Source: Fulvia fulva (lineage: Eukaryota; Ascomycota; Dothideomycetes; Mycosphaerellales; Mycosphaerellaceae). From it: DNA of 64,000 nucleotides. Position 1 is the first letter of the stretch. Every line of letters begins with the position of its first letter. The notes below the pieces were generated by a model. It was given only the letters and a program-made list of their open reading frames with translations, searched no databases and had not been told where the DNA came from. Both the position numbers and the translations under genes were made by a program. Below are positions 11,755 to 22,003 of the stretch, piece after piece. The stretch covers positions 2,914,001 to 2,978,000 of the forward strand of contig NC_063017.1 of assembly GCF_020509005.1 (NCBI RefSeq). Reading direction: 5' to 3'.

Positions 11755-12039
11755 TCACACCAAGTACATATGCAGGATCCTCTCAGCGCTCCCATACTGG
11801 CCCTCTGCTATGAACTCTCGACATCTCCTTCGTCTCGCCAAATGCAAACCCACCCTCATGACCCGACACGCGATTTCCGGTTCGTTAGCCACGGCCGGTA
11901 CCATGCTGGCGAGGTACGTTTCAGCCTCCGCGATTGATCTACCAGAGCGTCGGAAAAGGTCTACGATCATCTGGCAGTACTCGAACCAGAGGGCTGCTGT
12001 TGGGGTTTGGAGGAAAGCCAGGCATTCAGCTGCGGACAT
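11755..12039 (-). CDS. Small hypothetical protein, 94 residues (doubtful)
   Basis: An uninterrupted minus-strand frame that I do not recognise. The composition resembles a real helical protein: it starts MSAAECLAFLQTPTAALWF, has an Ala/Glu-rich middle (SIAEAETYLASMVPAV) and a strongly basic LARRRRCREF before a hydrophobic end. No signal peptide or clear membrane segment is visible. The plus strand of the same interval also has a 79-codon frame, so the coding strand is not certain, and either frame could be chance. It lies between the convergent 3' end of BRX1 and the 3' end of the Gly-rich gene. Confidence 0.3.
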   Translation of the reverse strand: MSAAECLAFLQTPTAALWFEYCQMIVDLFRRSGRSIAEAETYLASMVPAVANEPEIACRVMRVGLHLARRRRCREFIAEGQYGSAERILHMYLV

Positions 12040-12264
12040 GATCGGCTGAGATTTGGATGCTGGAAAATGTAAGGAGCGGGGGTTGGGCTCTTGGGGTGGG
12101 CTATGGGTTGGTGATGGGGTGGGTGGTACAGATCTGGGTACGACGGGAAGGTCGTGAATAGGGGGTCAGAGCGATGTCGATTAGTGATTTCGCTACTGCT
12201 AATCAGAATACAATGCGCCAACTGTAGCTACCTGTCAAGGGAGTAGGATTCGTTCTTACACGCC

Positions 12265-13371
12265 TTAGAAACCTCTACCCGGGAAGCCGCCACCGTGGCC
12301 CATACCACCAAAACCCATCCCAAAACCACCGCCCATCCCTCCACCCATGCCACCCATGCCACCAAAGTACATGGGCTGCATGGTCTTCAACCTCTTCTCC
12401 CAGAGCTCTAGCTTCTGCTGCGTATCGCGCATCAAGGCCTTGGCAGCAGCAATGCCATGTTGGTATGCCGTCTTGTGGAATGTGAATTGACGATCTTCTA
12501 CCCACTTCTGATCAAGACCCATCTCATCACGCTTCTTCTCCAAAGCTGCAGTGGCCTCTTTGAATAAGTCTTTCGCTTCGGCATCATCGTCAAGCCATGT
12601 GCCGGCAATCTTGTCACCAGGTTCACTTTTGGGATAGTCAGGGCCTTGTGGGCGTCCGGCAGGGATCGTAGTCCTGGCGTTGACAAGGTCGGCAGGCATG
12701 CGGAAGAAGTTGTTGTTCATGGAGAAAGGATTGTTAGACATGCCACAAGAATAGTTAGCCGAGGGAAAGGGGTAGTTGGCCAAGGGGAAAGGATCGGTAG
12801 CCATGCCAACGGCGTAATTTTGTGCTGCTCCATAGGCGGTATTCACAGTGGCATAGTGGCGTTGAACCTGCTGCTGTGGCGCGATCATGTTCACTGCAGG
12901 CCCAGCGCGTGGAGGCGCACGGGATATTGCATTGTTCCGTGCTGGTTGTTGTGCAAGAGCTGGTACTGCTCTTGGGCCCGCATTACGAGCCTGTTCGACC
13001 GGAGCCGCACGTGGCTCAGCCTGACCACGCCGTACTAGCTCGTCGTAAGGCACAGCGGTATCGTCAGGCAGAACTTCTTCGTCATAGGATAGCCGCGGTT
13101 CGCCTGGATCGCAATTTCGAGATGGACGCCAAGCCAACTCCTCCAGGTCTGCGTCTGTCGATCGTGCAATGATTTCATGGTAGTCATCACGCGCTCTGAG
13201 ATCTTGAGCAGGGCCATCATCCCCTTGAGCAGCATCTTGTGGAGGACGAGGTAGTGGCTGCTGGCGGGGCGCTGCATTATTGGCTGGTGCTGCATTGTCG
13301 ACAATCGGTGGCTGTGCTGCTGGTTGCCAGAGCCTGTGACCTTGACCGTGTCGCCGTTCGAAGTCCGCCAT
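12265..13371 (-). CDS. Hypothetical protein with disordered N-terminus and Gly/Met-rich tail
   Basis: An intronless frame of 368 residues that I do not recognise. Residues 1-190 are rich in Ala, Pro, Gln and Arg and probably disordered. Residues 190-235 are Asn/Phe/Pro-rich with repeated NYPF/NNPF units. A charged helical segment follows (about 255-330), starting GTWLDDDAEAKDLFKEA and ending QQKLELWEKRLKTM. The last 30 residues are nearly pure Gly/Met/Phe (GGMGGGMGGGFGMGF), ending PGRGF. Such tails occur in RNA-binding and chaperone-like proteins, but no RRM, J domain or other fold is visible, so no function is offered. The ATG at 13371 begins MADFERRHGQ. It is divergent from UFD1, about 700 bp away. 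Confidence 0.75.
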   Translation of the reverse strand: MADFERRHGQGHRLWQPAAQPPIVDNAAPANNAAPRQQPLPRPPQDAAQGDDGPAQDLRARDDYHEIIARSTDADLEELAWRPSRNCDPGEPRLSYDEEVLPDDTAVPYDELVRRGQAEPRAAPVEQARNAGPRAVPALAQQPARNNAISRAPPRAGPAVNMIAPQQQVQRHYATVNTAYGAAQNYAVGMATDPFPLANYPFPSANYSCGMSNNPFSMNNNFFRMPADLVNARTTIPAGRPQGPDYPKSEPGDKIAGTWLDDDAEAKDLFKEATAALEKKRDEMGLDQKWVEDRQFTFHKTAYQHGIAAAKALMRDTQQKLELWEKRLKTMQPMYFGGMGGMGGGMGGGFGMGFGGMGHGGGFPGRGF

Positions 13372-14068
13372 GTCGATTGTGCGTGATTTTGCTCAGGGTC
13401 GCTCCTAGAGATTTCTGATCAGTGGTACAGAAGTTTGACCGGGACGATAAACTAGATAGATCGTCGAGCGATCAAACCAGGACATTGCAATTGTGACTGC
13501 TGCTCTTTGCCATGTAACCATTCGTCAGTATGCCAAAATTGCGTACACAGTATTACGACACCAATGATGCCTCAGCGGGATCGCACAATCAATCTTTACT
13601 TCTTGCTATGTGATGAGGTGTTTGGCCTGCAGTGCATGCTGCTTTCGCCATAGTCGCGAATGGCGCGTGGCGCGGCGGGATATGGACTTAGGCTCTGACA
13701 GCTGTCTTGTACTCGACAACCTTCTCACCCGGTATATGCGCTTGGACATCGAGACGCTAGTTTGTAAATGATGCTGATGTTCATGTGAAGGCGAAGAGGT
13801 GAATGTCGCGTGGAAGTCGCGTTGAAGTTAGTGTGCTGTTAATAAGCCAGATCCCTGCAGGTGAACTGACGTACCGAGCTCGAAGCTGGTGCTCACATGT
13901 GGTCTTCGACCTTCAACTTTTTAGTTAGCCACCTGCGTCTCCATCTCTCCCCTCAACACGACCACATTCATCGCGACACACACTCCAGCCGACATCACGG
14001 CAGACCGAGAACACCCACATTATCCCTGACAACGTCTTCGCTGTTTGCCGCAGCAGGCACCCGACATC
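13372..14068. promoter_or_regulatory. Shared upstream region of the Gly-rich gene (-) and UFD1 (+)
   Basis: About 700 bp between divergent start codons, so it should contain both promoters and 5' UTRs. The last 150 bp before UFD1 are rich in C/A and C/T tracts, typical of fungal 5' UTRs. I see no other feature. The assignment is from layout. Confidence 0.45.
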
Positions 14069-15247
14069 ATGGTATGCAATCATTCCACGTTTGGGAATCA
14101 AGCTTGATACGGTGCTAATAACCCATCTTTCCAGTCGTACTACTACGACGAGACCGATGCGATGCAGATGTACCGCAGCGCCATGATGAACCGCGGAGGA
14201 CGACCACGCCGATTCGACGAGTACTACCGATGCTACCCCATCGCCATGATGCCTGGTCCCGAGCGCGACGCTGCGAATCACGGTGGCAAGATCTTCCTCC
14301 CGGCCTCTGCCCTCGACAAGCTCACACAACTTCACATCACATACCCTATGCTCTTCGAGCTCGTCAACGGTGCGAGGGGTAAGAGCACGCACGCCGGTGT
14401 GCTCGAGTTCACAGCAGAAGAGGGACGATGCTATCTACCGTTCTGGACCATGACCGTGCTTGGTCTCGAGCCGGGCGACCTCCTACAGACGAAGAGCACA
14501 GATCTACCACCAGGACAGTTCATCAAGCTACAACCCCAGAACGTCAACTTTCTTGACATCAGCGATCCGAAGGCCGTGCTCGAGACTGCATTTCGGAACT
14601 TCTCGTGTTTGTCGCTTGGTGATGTCTTCACATTCTCGTACAACGACACTGTTTACGAGATAGCAGTACTGGAGGTCAAGCCGAACGTCGACGGCAAGCA
14701 CTCCATCAGTGTGCAAGAGACGGATCTGGAGGTCGATTTCGCGCCGCCGGTCGGATATCAAGAGCCGCAGAAGAACAGTGGGACAAGCACACCACGGAGC
14801 ATAGGATCAACGATGGCCGGGAAGGGTGGCATGATGCATACAGAGGGAAGCATGGCGCAGGCGATCAACTACTCGTCGATCGCACCGAATTCTACGGAGG
14901 CGGCAAAGGGCGCAGCATCGGTCAACTTCGGTGGTGCAGGCCAGCGTTTGGTAGCAAAGAAGGGCAAGTCCGCAGTCGCCACACCTACATCTACACCAGG
15001 CACATCGACACCAGTGACAGGCGCCGCAGGTTCAGTAGGCATTCCCGGGATCGGGCCATCCAAGACGGCTAAGAGACGTAATGGACCTCAGCCACTCCGG
15101 TTACCTCCTGGAAAGCTATTCTTCGGCTACGAGATCAAGCCACTCAAAGACAAGGATGCTGAGCAGAATGCCGCAGAGCAGGATAAGAAGCTTTTCTTCT
15201 CAGGTGAGGGCCAGACCTTAAGAAAGAAGAAGGATCAGAAGCCTTGA
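14069..15247 (+). CDS. UFD1: Ubiquitin fusion degradation protein UFD1
   Basis: UFD1 pairs with NPL4 as adaptor of the AAA ATPase CDC48/p97. It binds polyubiquitin and directs substrates to extraction and proteasomal degradation, including in ERAD. The exons are 14069-14071 and 14135-15247, and the first coding exon is only the ATG. The 63-nt intron has GTATGC, GCTAATAAC and TTTCCAG. The product is 371 residues, starting MSYYYDETDAMQMYRS. The UFD1 N-domain spans about residues 20-200, with blocks [58 protein letters not shown]-like YLPFWTM and NFLDISDPKAVLE. A Ser/Thr/Gly-rich linker follows. The C-terminal PGKLFFGYEIKPL resembles the NPL4/CDC48-interacting segment of fungal UFD1. Without the short first exon the protein would wrongly start ten residues later. 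Confidence 0.95.
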
Positions 15248-15726
15248 GTGTGATCTGCCCACTGTACCGTGTCTCCGCAGACATCGGTGGCTGCTGTTCA
15301 TCAGGCACGAAATTCACCGGGCGTCCTCGCGGCTGAAGAAGAAGGACTCTGCTCGTCTCATGGGCTCCACAGTTTGGGCGTTTTCGATTGTTTCACAACA
15401 TAGGGACCTGCATAGCGTGGCGTTGGGAAGATAGGAAGATGCTTCGGACGTGCCTCATCGGCACAGTGCGGCGTCATATTATGAATGCTCAAAGACGACT
15501 TCTCCGATTCGCTATCTGTCTGGGGACTCGAACTCTGGTCCAAACATACTTACACCTCGCCCGGGCCTGCACAGAAGATAAGACGCGACCTTTCACGACA
15601 AAACCCGTTGCATTTGCCTGCAGTTGCAGCACGTCCGCTACTCAGAGCCAGCTGCTTGGCGTCAATCTCGGAGCTGTATATACCGCACGGCTTTTTACGC
15701 TTACATCGACAGCCAATCAGCATCAA
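15248..15726. other. Intergenic region between UFD1 and the tRNA gene
   Basis: Contains the UFD1 3' flank and the tRNA 5' flank. Only short unrecognisable frames occur. Confidence 0.5.
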
Positions 15727-15818
15727 GGGCGCATGGTTTAGTGGTATAATACCTCTTTAGCATCCATCCACGGAAGCTTAATTAGAGGTGGTCCTGGGTT
15801 CGATTCCCAGTGTGTCCA
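15727..15818 (+). tRNA. tRNA-Ala (anticodon AGC) with 20-nt intron
   Basis: The acceptor arm is GGGCGCA at 15727-15733 paired with TGTGTCC at 15811-15817, followed by discriminator A. The third pair is G3:U70, the classic alanine identity element. A D-arm with GTTTAGTGGTA and the T-arm CTGGG-TTCGATT-CCCAG (the internal B box) are present. The anticodon stem is CCTCT/AGAGG, and the loop is TTAGCAT with AGC at 15759-15761. The loop is interrupted after position 37 by a 20-nt intron (about 15763-15782). The mature length without intron is 72 nt. The G3:U70 pair and the loop sequence favour Ala over Pro, whose fungal 5' half looks similar. Confidence 0.88.
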
Positions 15819-17745
15819 ATCGCATCACAATGCAGATGCACAATGCCCGCGTACGGTGATAAGATCTTTGGGCTAGCTCCTCCCTTTTTTTGGATGTGAA
15901 TACCCGACTTCCAGTGCGCGCACATCCGGGACACCGTTCATAACGCTTTCACGTGCTGGCTTGTGCAACTCGCGGGAGAAGGAGCATCCGGACAAAGGAT
16001 TCGAAGGTTTAGGCAGCAACGCACGACGACTGTGCGATTGGCCTCTTTTCTAGACACTTCAGGCAGCAGCTTCAGCTTGTCTCTACAGCGCAACAACTCT
16101 GTCACTGGTCTTTCCGGATCCTGTCGGTGCCTGAAAGCGGGTTTCAGGTTTTGGGGGCTCTGTGATATGATGACATGTCGCTGGATGCTGTAAACGGGTT
16201 TCCGGACTCCGGATCCCGCTGCTGTCGGTCGATGGTATTCCTTAACTTAGATCTTCGTGGGACGGCCGATTGTATCCCAACTGAGCGTATAATCCCTGAC
16301 AGTTCTATCATTGCATGTTGCATCACCCGATGAAGCTACCTCCCAAACGATGTGCCAATCTCATCTACACTCCTCAACCTAATGCTAAATAAGTATACAG
16401 AACCTTATCCGCGAACATAGCAAAATGACGGTTTGGGCCTGTCCGCACTGGATAGCGAAAAGGTCAAGCGCACACACTACAGCACGTTATATGAAATTAT
16501 CCGACGCTGAGTCGTCACCCTGTACGCTCCATGGGAATGAGAGATCAGCAGACGCGGTGGGATACACGCTGAGGAGGGGCAATACAGTCGTCACGTACTG
16601 GAAGGTCTTCTGGCACAACGATTTGGCTCAGGGCCGAGCCGTTAAGCTCGATGAACGGTGATGAAGTAGGAGCGGTTAGCGATCAATGGGTGACTTGTAA
16701 AAGAGGCCTTGTATTGTCTTTGATAGGAAGGTTACATCTTACGCTGGTGTAATCTGTCTCGATGATTGCATCGCTCTTGACAAAACACGTGAACGACGCC
16801 CACAGTCCCCGGTTCGTCTTGCCACCGTCTGACAGTGTACATGCGTAGAGAAATACTTCCAGGTTCCCAAGAAGAGGCTCATCGGCCATGCGCACTATGT
16901 TCCTCGTACGTTGGGCACGTAGTGTGCACACGGGCTACAGTCCACGTCGATGGTGTTGTCTACATCTGACAATCCATATGCGCAGAGAATCCTAAATCTC
17001 CTACCAGGCCGCATGGGCCGTGTCTCGCGCGCGTTTCGTAGAGCATGTCTGAATGCGCAGTTGTGCTTTTCGCAGATCCGCTTTGACTGAATGAAAATCC
17101 AGGCGGGCTACCGAAGGTGCGGCTTTTGTGTTGCATGCACGTGGTCGCGAACGCTGCCGATCACATATGGTTCTTGATACGCACACAGGAGCGTACAGTT
17201 GGTTGCCTAGCGTGAAACGTCCACTCGATCTACCCAGAAAGACCGTATGGGCCGCCACTCTTGTACGTTGTGCTCCGTGTTCGAGCAAGCTGCAATCGCT
17301 TCAAGTTCCGTCGCGCTCGGATTTCAACACCTCTGGATTAGTATGGTCAAGAAAGCGTTGTGGGCCGTCGTATTTGTGAATATCTTGTACTACACTGTGC
17401 CTCCGTTCCTCGTCTGTGCCTTCGGGCAAACACATTATTCTTTGGGTGTCGTCTTGCATGCGGACTGAACCGCCGAGCGCGTAGAGCTTTGGAGACAAGA
17501 CTAACACTTTTGAGGCTCAATAGGGAAGCGAATCGACTTGGTAGTGCTTTTGGGAATGTGAAAGCCGATGCTTCATTACGTCGATGGTCGCCTGTAAGCA
17601 CATAAACATCTAACATCCCCCCCGGCGTGGCGAGCCACCCTGTGGAACGAGCCATGTAACGGAACTTCGACTCGCATATCTTCCCTTTAACGTTCGCGTA
17701 GAGACTGATAGTATTGCGCCCACCTACGAACAATCCTCTACCTCC
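15819..17745. other. Gene-free spacer up to the edge of the transposon block
   Basis: About 1.9 kb of ordinary base composition, with CpA and TpG still common, so not RIP-mutated. Small overlapping frames occur on both strands but none looks like a protein I know. It ends abruptly near 17,745 where TpA-rich sequence begins. Confidence 0.5.
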
Positions 17746-18013
17746 CGACTAAGCATTACAAATATTACGGTAGACTAGCGGCGCAAGTAATTATTACACT
17801 AATGTAGCTAATCGACCTCTTAGCAGTTAACCACTACTATATTCCGTACGCAAAGTTATATATAATATTCGGTAGGTAGATACTATAGTAGATAATCTAA
17901 GGAATATATACTCTACTTAGGATAGTATCGTAGTACACTCGACTATATACCGGGAGTTTCTCCGTTCGCTAAGTAATATTCTTAGCTAACGGAAGGGTTT
18001 AAAGTATATAATA
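17746..18013. other. TpA-rich edge sequence of unknown origin
   Basis: RIP-like composition, but I cannot match it to any element elsewhere in the window. It lies between the gene-rich DNA and the left end of the first Fot1-like element. Confidence 0.4.
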
Positions 18014-21000
18014 ACGTACTTTACTACCGAGCGAACTATACTACCAAGCGGGCTACTTTTACTAAGAACTATACTACTTCTACTTTAATTACGACGGTAT
18101 CTTAACACGACGACATCCTATAGAATCGTTACTAGGAGGACAATTCCTCTTTAGATTCTTCGCTATCTAGCGAGTCTACTTAATAGGTACGTACGTTATA
18201 CTCCGACTCGCTATATTGCTTATAGTATTATAGCCTTAGTACTAGCCGAATACTATCTAGCGACTCTCTACTCACTTCCTACCTCCTAGTATCCTCTAGA
18301 GGTATCAATTGCGACGCCTTATCGAAGGTTAGAGACCCTCTAGACTAAATGTCCTTACGCTTTTGTGCTTTCCGCTATATAAGGGCCTCGTTAGACTTAT
18401 ATAGCTTACTAATCTCGCTTTATATAAGAGCTATCTGATACGCTATCTCTCTACTCCCTCTCTATTACCCTCTTAAACGACCTTCCTCTTTCTACTACGC
18501 CTTTCTAAGCCCGTAACGACGCTCTAAGACGTAATAACACCTATTATAAACCCTATCTTGTCGAAGTTATAGGTGTCCTAGTTAAGAATACTATACTTCT
18601 CCTTTATATTACGTATAAGTAAGAACCACTTCTCGATAACGTCTAGATCTTCTATTAGGGCTCGCTAACGATCGTATCTACGTATTATACGAACCTTTAG
18701 CTTACGATGCCGCCTAATAAACCTGTCTATCTAATTAAGACTAGCGGGCTTAAGACCCTTCTCTTATAGTAATAAATCGGCTATTGCTCGTATACTAGCC
18801 TTTAATAGCGGGAAACCTCTAAGATCTAGCTCGAGTATATACTTAAGTATCACCCTCTCTACTAGCTCTATAAGCTTCTTCGAATTAGGCTCGTAGTTAC
18901 CCCGAGGAGGTCGTCTATTTAATCGATACCCTAGTATAGTTCGAGACGCGTCGTATACCTTTATAGTAAGTCGATTCGTAATTATCGCGTCGCGTTTCGT
19001 GGCCTAGACAGCTAAGGTCAGTTTGGCCTCGTTTAAAGACAATATACGCTATAATAGTAGTTATATAGCTATATCGGTCGACGACGAGAATCACCTATAC
19101 GTAGTATCGGCTACGAACCTCTCGTCTTGCTACGAGAGAGCCAAGTATTCTTACGCTAGAGCGTCGTGGGCGCGGCGGGCGCGTAACGTAGGCGAAGCCG
19201 CGGCGAACAGAGGACTACTAGTAAAACGGGTATGAAAACTATCCGACGAGCGTGTACTCGTGTCGGGAGCGAGTCCCTCTTCTTTCTACGTGTAAGAAGG
19301 GCGCGGAACCGTGGCCTATACGCTCGACAGGACACCTCTAGTATAAGTACAGAATTTTCACCTCCGGAGACCGTAAACCGAGCGGGCTAAGCGACGAACA
19401 TTAGACGAGCGGACTATAGAACAACAACTAAGCGGACTATACGACGGCGTCGAGCGGACTACGAAACAATCTAGTGTTTACTAGCGGGCAATACGGTAGG
19501 TAGGTGGACACGCGACGAAGCCTATAAGGGCCTATTAAACACCCGGTATAGGAACGAGGGTTTTGCCTAAGGCACTGCCTGTCCCGCTACATAACGTACC
19601 TAGTCTGACATAGTAGATTGCGACGAGGAAAAGACGATAGCCTAAGCAAGGAAAAGACGGCTATTAGGACGGGGAAAAGACGTACAATATAAGTAGATTA
19701 GTTCTATAATCGGGGAGGATCGAGGGCAGGGTGATAAGGAACTTCATATTAGTTAGTAGGTAGAAACGTAAGGAGTACGCTGCCCGGCGTAGTGTGTGCC
19801 CCGAGCAAACCTACGAGGCATAGACGGCCGCTTTCTAGAGATAGGCTACGGTAACGCGAAGGGCGTCAAAACCTAGGGCGTAGTGTACACTAGTAGCGAC
19901 GGCTAACACTGTCTATATAGCCCGAGAGGACGGATGCGTATGTCGGTCAATAGAGAGCACTAAAGGGCTTAGGCCTATAGAGGTAGATATTGGCTTAAGG
20001 AGTAAACAGGGGGGGAGGGCGTAGAGGGAAGCTTTTGCTCCGGGCTAACCTCTCGAAACGAGGCTATACGGTAGTACTAGATAAGTAGGAAAGCGCGGTT
20101 AAGACTTGTCACCTTATCTCGTAGCTAGCTTACTAAATACGATTCCTTCCTTGCCTCGACATCGTAGGGGCCTTCGACAACGTCTTATACTAAAGGCTAA
20201 TATATATCCTATAGTAGAAAGGCATCCCCTAGTAGGTAACGTCGTTCGTCTTCTCCTTTCTCTAGGAACGGACGATATACCTAGTCCTAGGAAGGTATAC
20301 GTCCGACCCGGTGAAGGTAGAGACTAGAATACCTTAGGGATCTACTCTCTCCCCTATCCTGTTTCTGATATTTATGTCGGATCTAATCCCCCTACTCACC
20401 TCTCCGCAAACCTTAGCATCGGGGTTCGTAGACGATACAAACATCCTAGCCTAGTTAGACTCGACAGAAGAGAACTATCGCCTCCTTAAAGATAGGCACA
20501 AGAAATGCGAGGAGTAGGCAAAGAAGCATAGTGCCCGGTTCGCCCCTAAAAAGTACCAACTTATATACTTTAGTAAAGCGAGAACACACTATAATATAAA
20601 GGCGGCGGTAAGAATCTAAGGCTACGAGACCAAGCTATTAGCGGAGCTACGAGTACTAGGGATCTAGCTCGACCCGAAGCTAAGCTAGAATGTATAGATT
20701 AAGAAAGCCTAGAGTCGAGCGCAAGTCAATAAAGCCTCGATAAAGAGGCTTACGGCATCTATATAGGGAGTAACATTCGACAAGGCAAGAGTAATATATA
20801 AGGCGATCGTTAGACTAGCTATGTTATACGGGGCACAGATTTAGGGAATAGGAGGCGTAGGTAAGCCGATCCCGAAACGGATAGAGCAACCCCTAAATAG
20901 GACATAGGTAGGCAACCTACGTAGGGTACTAGGCGCATACAAGACAACGTTAATAAGTACGGTAGAAATAGAGACAGGAATACTACTAATCGGCCAGTAC

Positions 21001-22003
21001 ATCCGGGGAATGAGAATTCAATACGCGGTAAAGACGATAGGTTACCTAGTACAAACCACGATCTAGGAGGCAAAGAATAAGATAGAAAGCCGCTACCGGA
21101 GAGGGGCAGGATATAGGACAAGCTAAAAAGAGAATGACCTTACTACCTTTACGGCCGTATAGACAAGTACCGAATGGCTAGCACGAAAGGAGGAGGAGCG
21201 TAGGACTCGCTAGGCCGGCGGGAGCAAGGCTAAGACCTAAAACCTAGCGGAATAGATAGCGAGCTACCTATAGGAGCAGGACTAGAAAAGGAAGCCCCCT
21301 AAGACAATAGGCCCGATAGCGCTCCGAGCCTTCTAGAGACATAATTACTAGCTATATAGGGACCTAACAAGGGCCGAAGCAAGCATAGCGATCCAAATCA
21401 GGTCCGAACATATTAGATTAAGGGCCTACCTGTTCAGGAGACGCGTACTAGACATCTATAGCCTAGCCTGCTAGTGTGGCTACCTATCGCAAAACCTAGA
21501 ACATATACTACTACGATGCCCGTAGTAGGCGAGAGGCAGGGGAAATTGGAGGCACTAAGCGGGAAGGAGAGACTATAAGTCAATTATTAGGGACAAAGGC
21601 AACATTCGCCGAATCTCTCGGTAGATACTATAGTAGGGATACCTCTAGTAGTTTAGCCTCGCGAGCGAGACGGAGGAGTGGATAGACAAGAGGCGGAAGC
21701 GAGGGGGGTTATAGATAGGGTAGTCATTAGGGCAGGCCTATAACACTAGTATACCCCTAATAAGGGAAATTGAAGACGACAACGAGGAGGAAAAGACAGG
21801 CGGGAAGGAGGAGGGGTTTTCACTAACACGGTTTCCCCTCTATATATACAAAAACAAGATAGTATAGCTATATAGGCCAAAGGGCACTACAACAGCTTAA
21901 TGAAATATCTATCTATCTATCTATCTATCTATATCTATAGAAGTAGTATAGTTCTTAGTAAAAGTGGCCCGCTCGGTAGTATAGCCCGCTCGGTAGTAAA
22001 TAT
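18014..22003 (-). mobile_element. Fot1/pogo-like DNA transposon, copy 1, internally deleted and interrupted by LINE A
   Basis: Both ends carry an imperfect long terminal inverted repeat (ACGTACTTTACTACCGAGCG at the left; its inverse near 21,940-22,000), with a likely TA target. Read on the minus strand, about 18,990-18,460 encodes the N-terminal half of a pogo/Fot1 transposase: the CENP-B-like helix-turn-helix block with RAIADLL and KLKVRIIRRYDRQRALIEDL, then YNFDKIGFIIGVI, the start of the DDE domain. At about 18,459 the sequence jumps to the 3' end of the element. Relative to copy 2 at 54,408, about 720 bp of the DDE domain is missing. LINE A is inserted at 19,075. RIP stops are abundant. 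Confidence 0.8.
19076..21928 (+). mobile_element. LINE A: RIP-mutated, internally deleted non-LTR retrotransposon
   Basis: It begins GGTCGACGACGAG and ends in an ATCT-repeat tail, flanked by a 7-bp duplication CTATATC (19069-19075 and 21929-21935). The first ~1 kb is non-coding and has no counterpart in the full LINEs. From about 20,120 on, the second half of a reverse transcriptase reads in frame with RIP stops: AFDNV, IPQGSTLSPILFL (mutated), SGFVDDTNILA (near 20,413-20,455) and the C-terminal cysteine motif. ORF1, the endonuclease and the start of the RT are absent. LINE D has the same structure, so this is a shared derivative and not a random truncation. Confidence 0.8.

Noticed and set aside
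15727..15818. tRNA-Pro, because the 5' half resembles fungal tRNA-Pro
   Set aside because: The anticodon loop reads TTAGCAT, giving AGC (Ala), and the acceptor stem has G3:U70 with discriminator A.
16425..17733. Several 70-130 codon frames in the spacer before the transposon block
   Set aside because: They overlap each other on both strands, have atypical composition and no splice-compatible structure or family signal.
20819..21121. A 100-codon minus-strand frame present twice (also at 39274-39576)
   Set aside because: It is antisense to the RT of LINEs A and D. It is open in both copies only because RIP makes stops on the sense strand and the copies are nearly identical.
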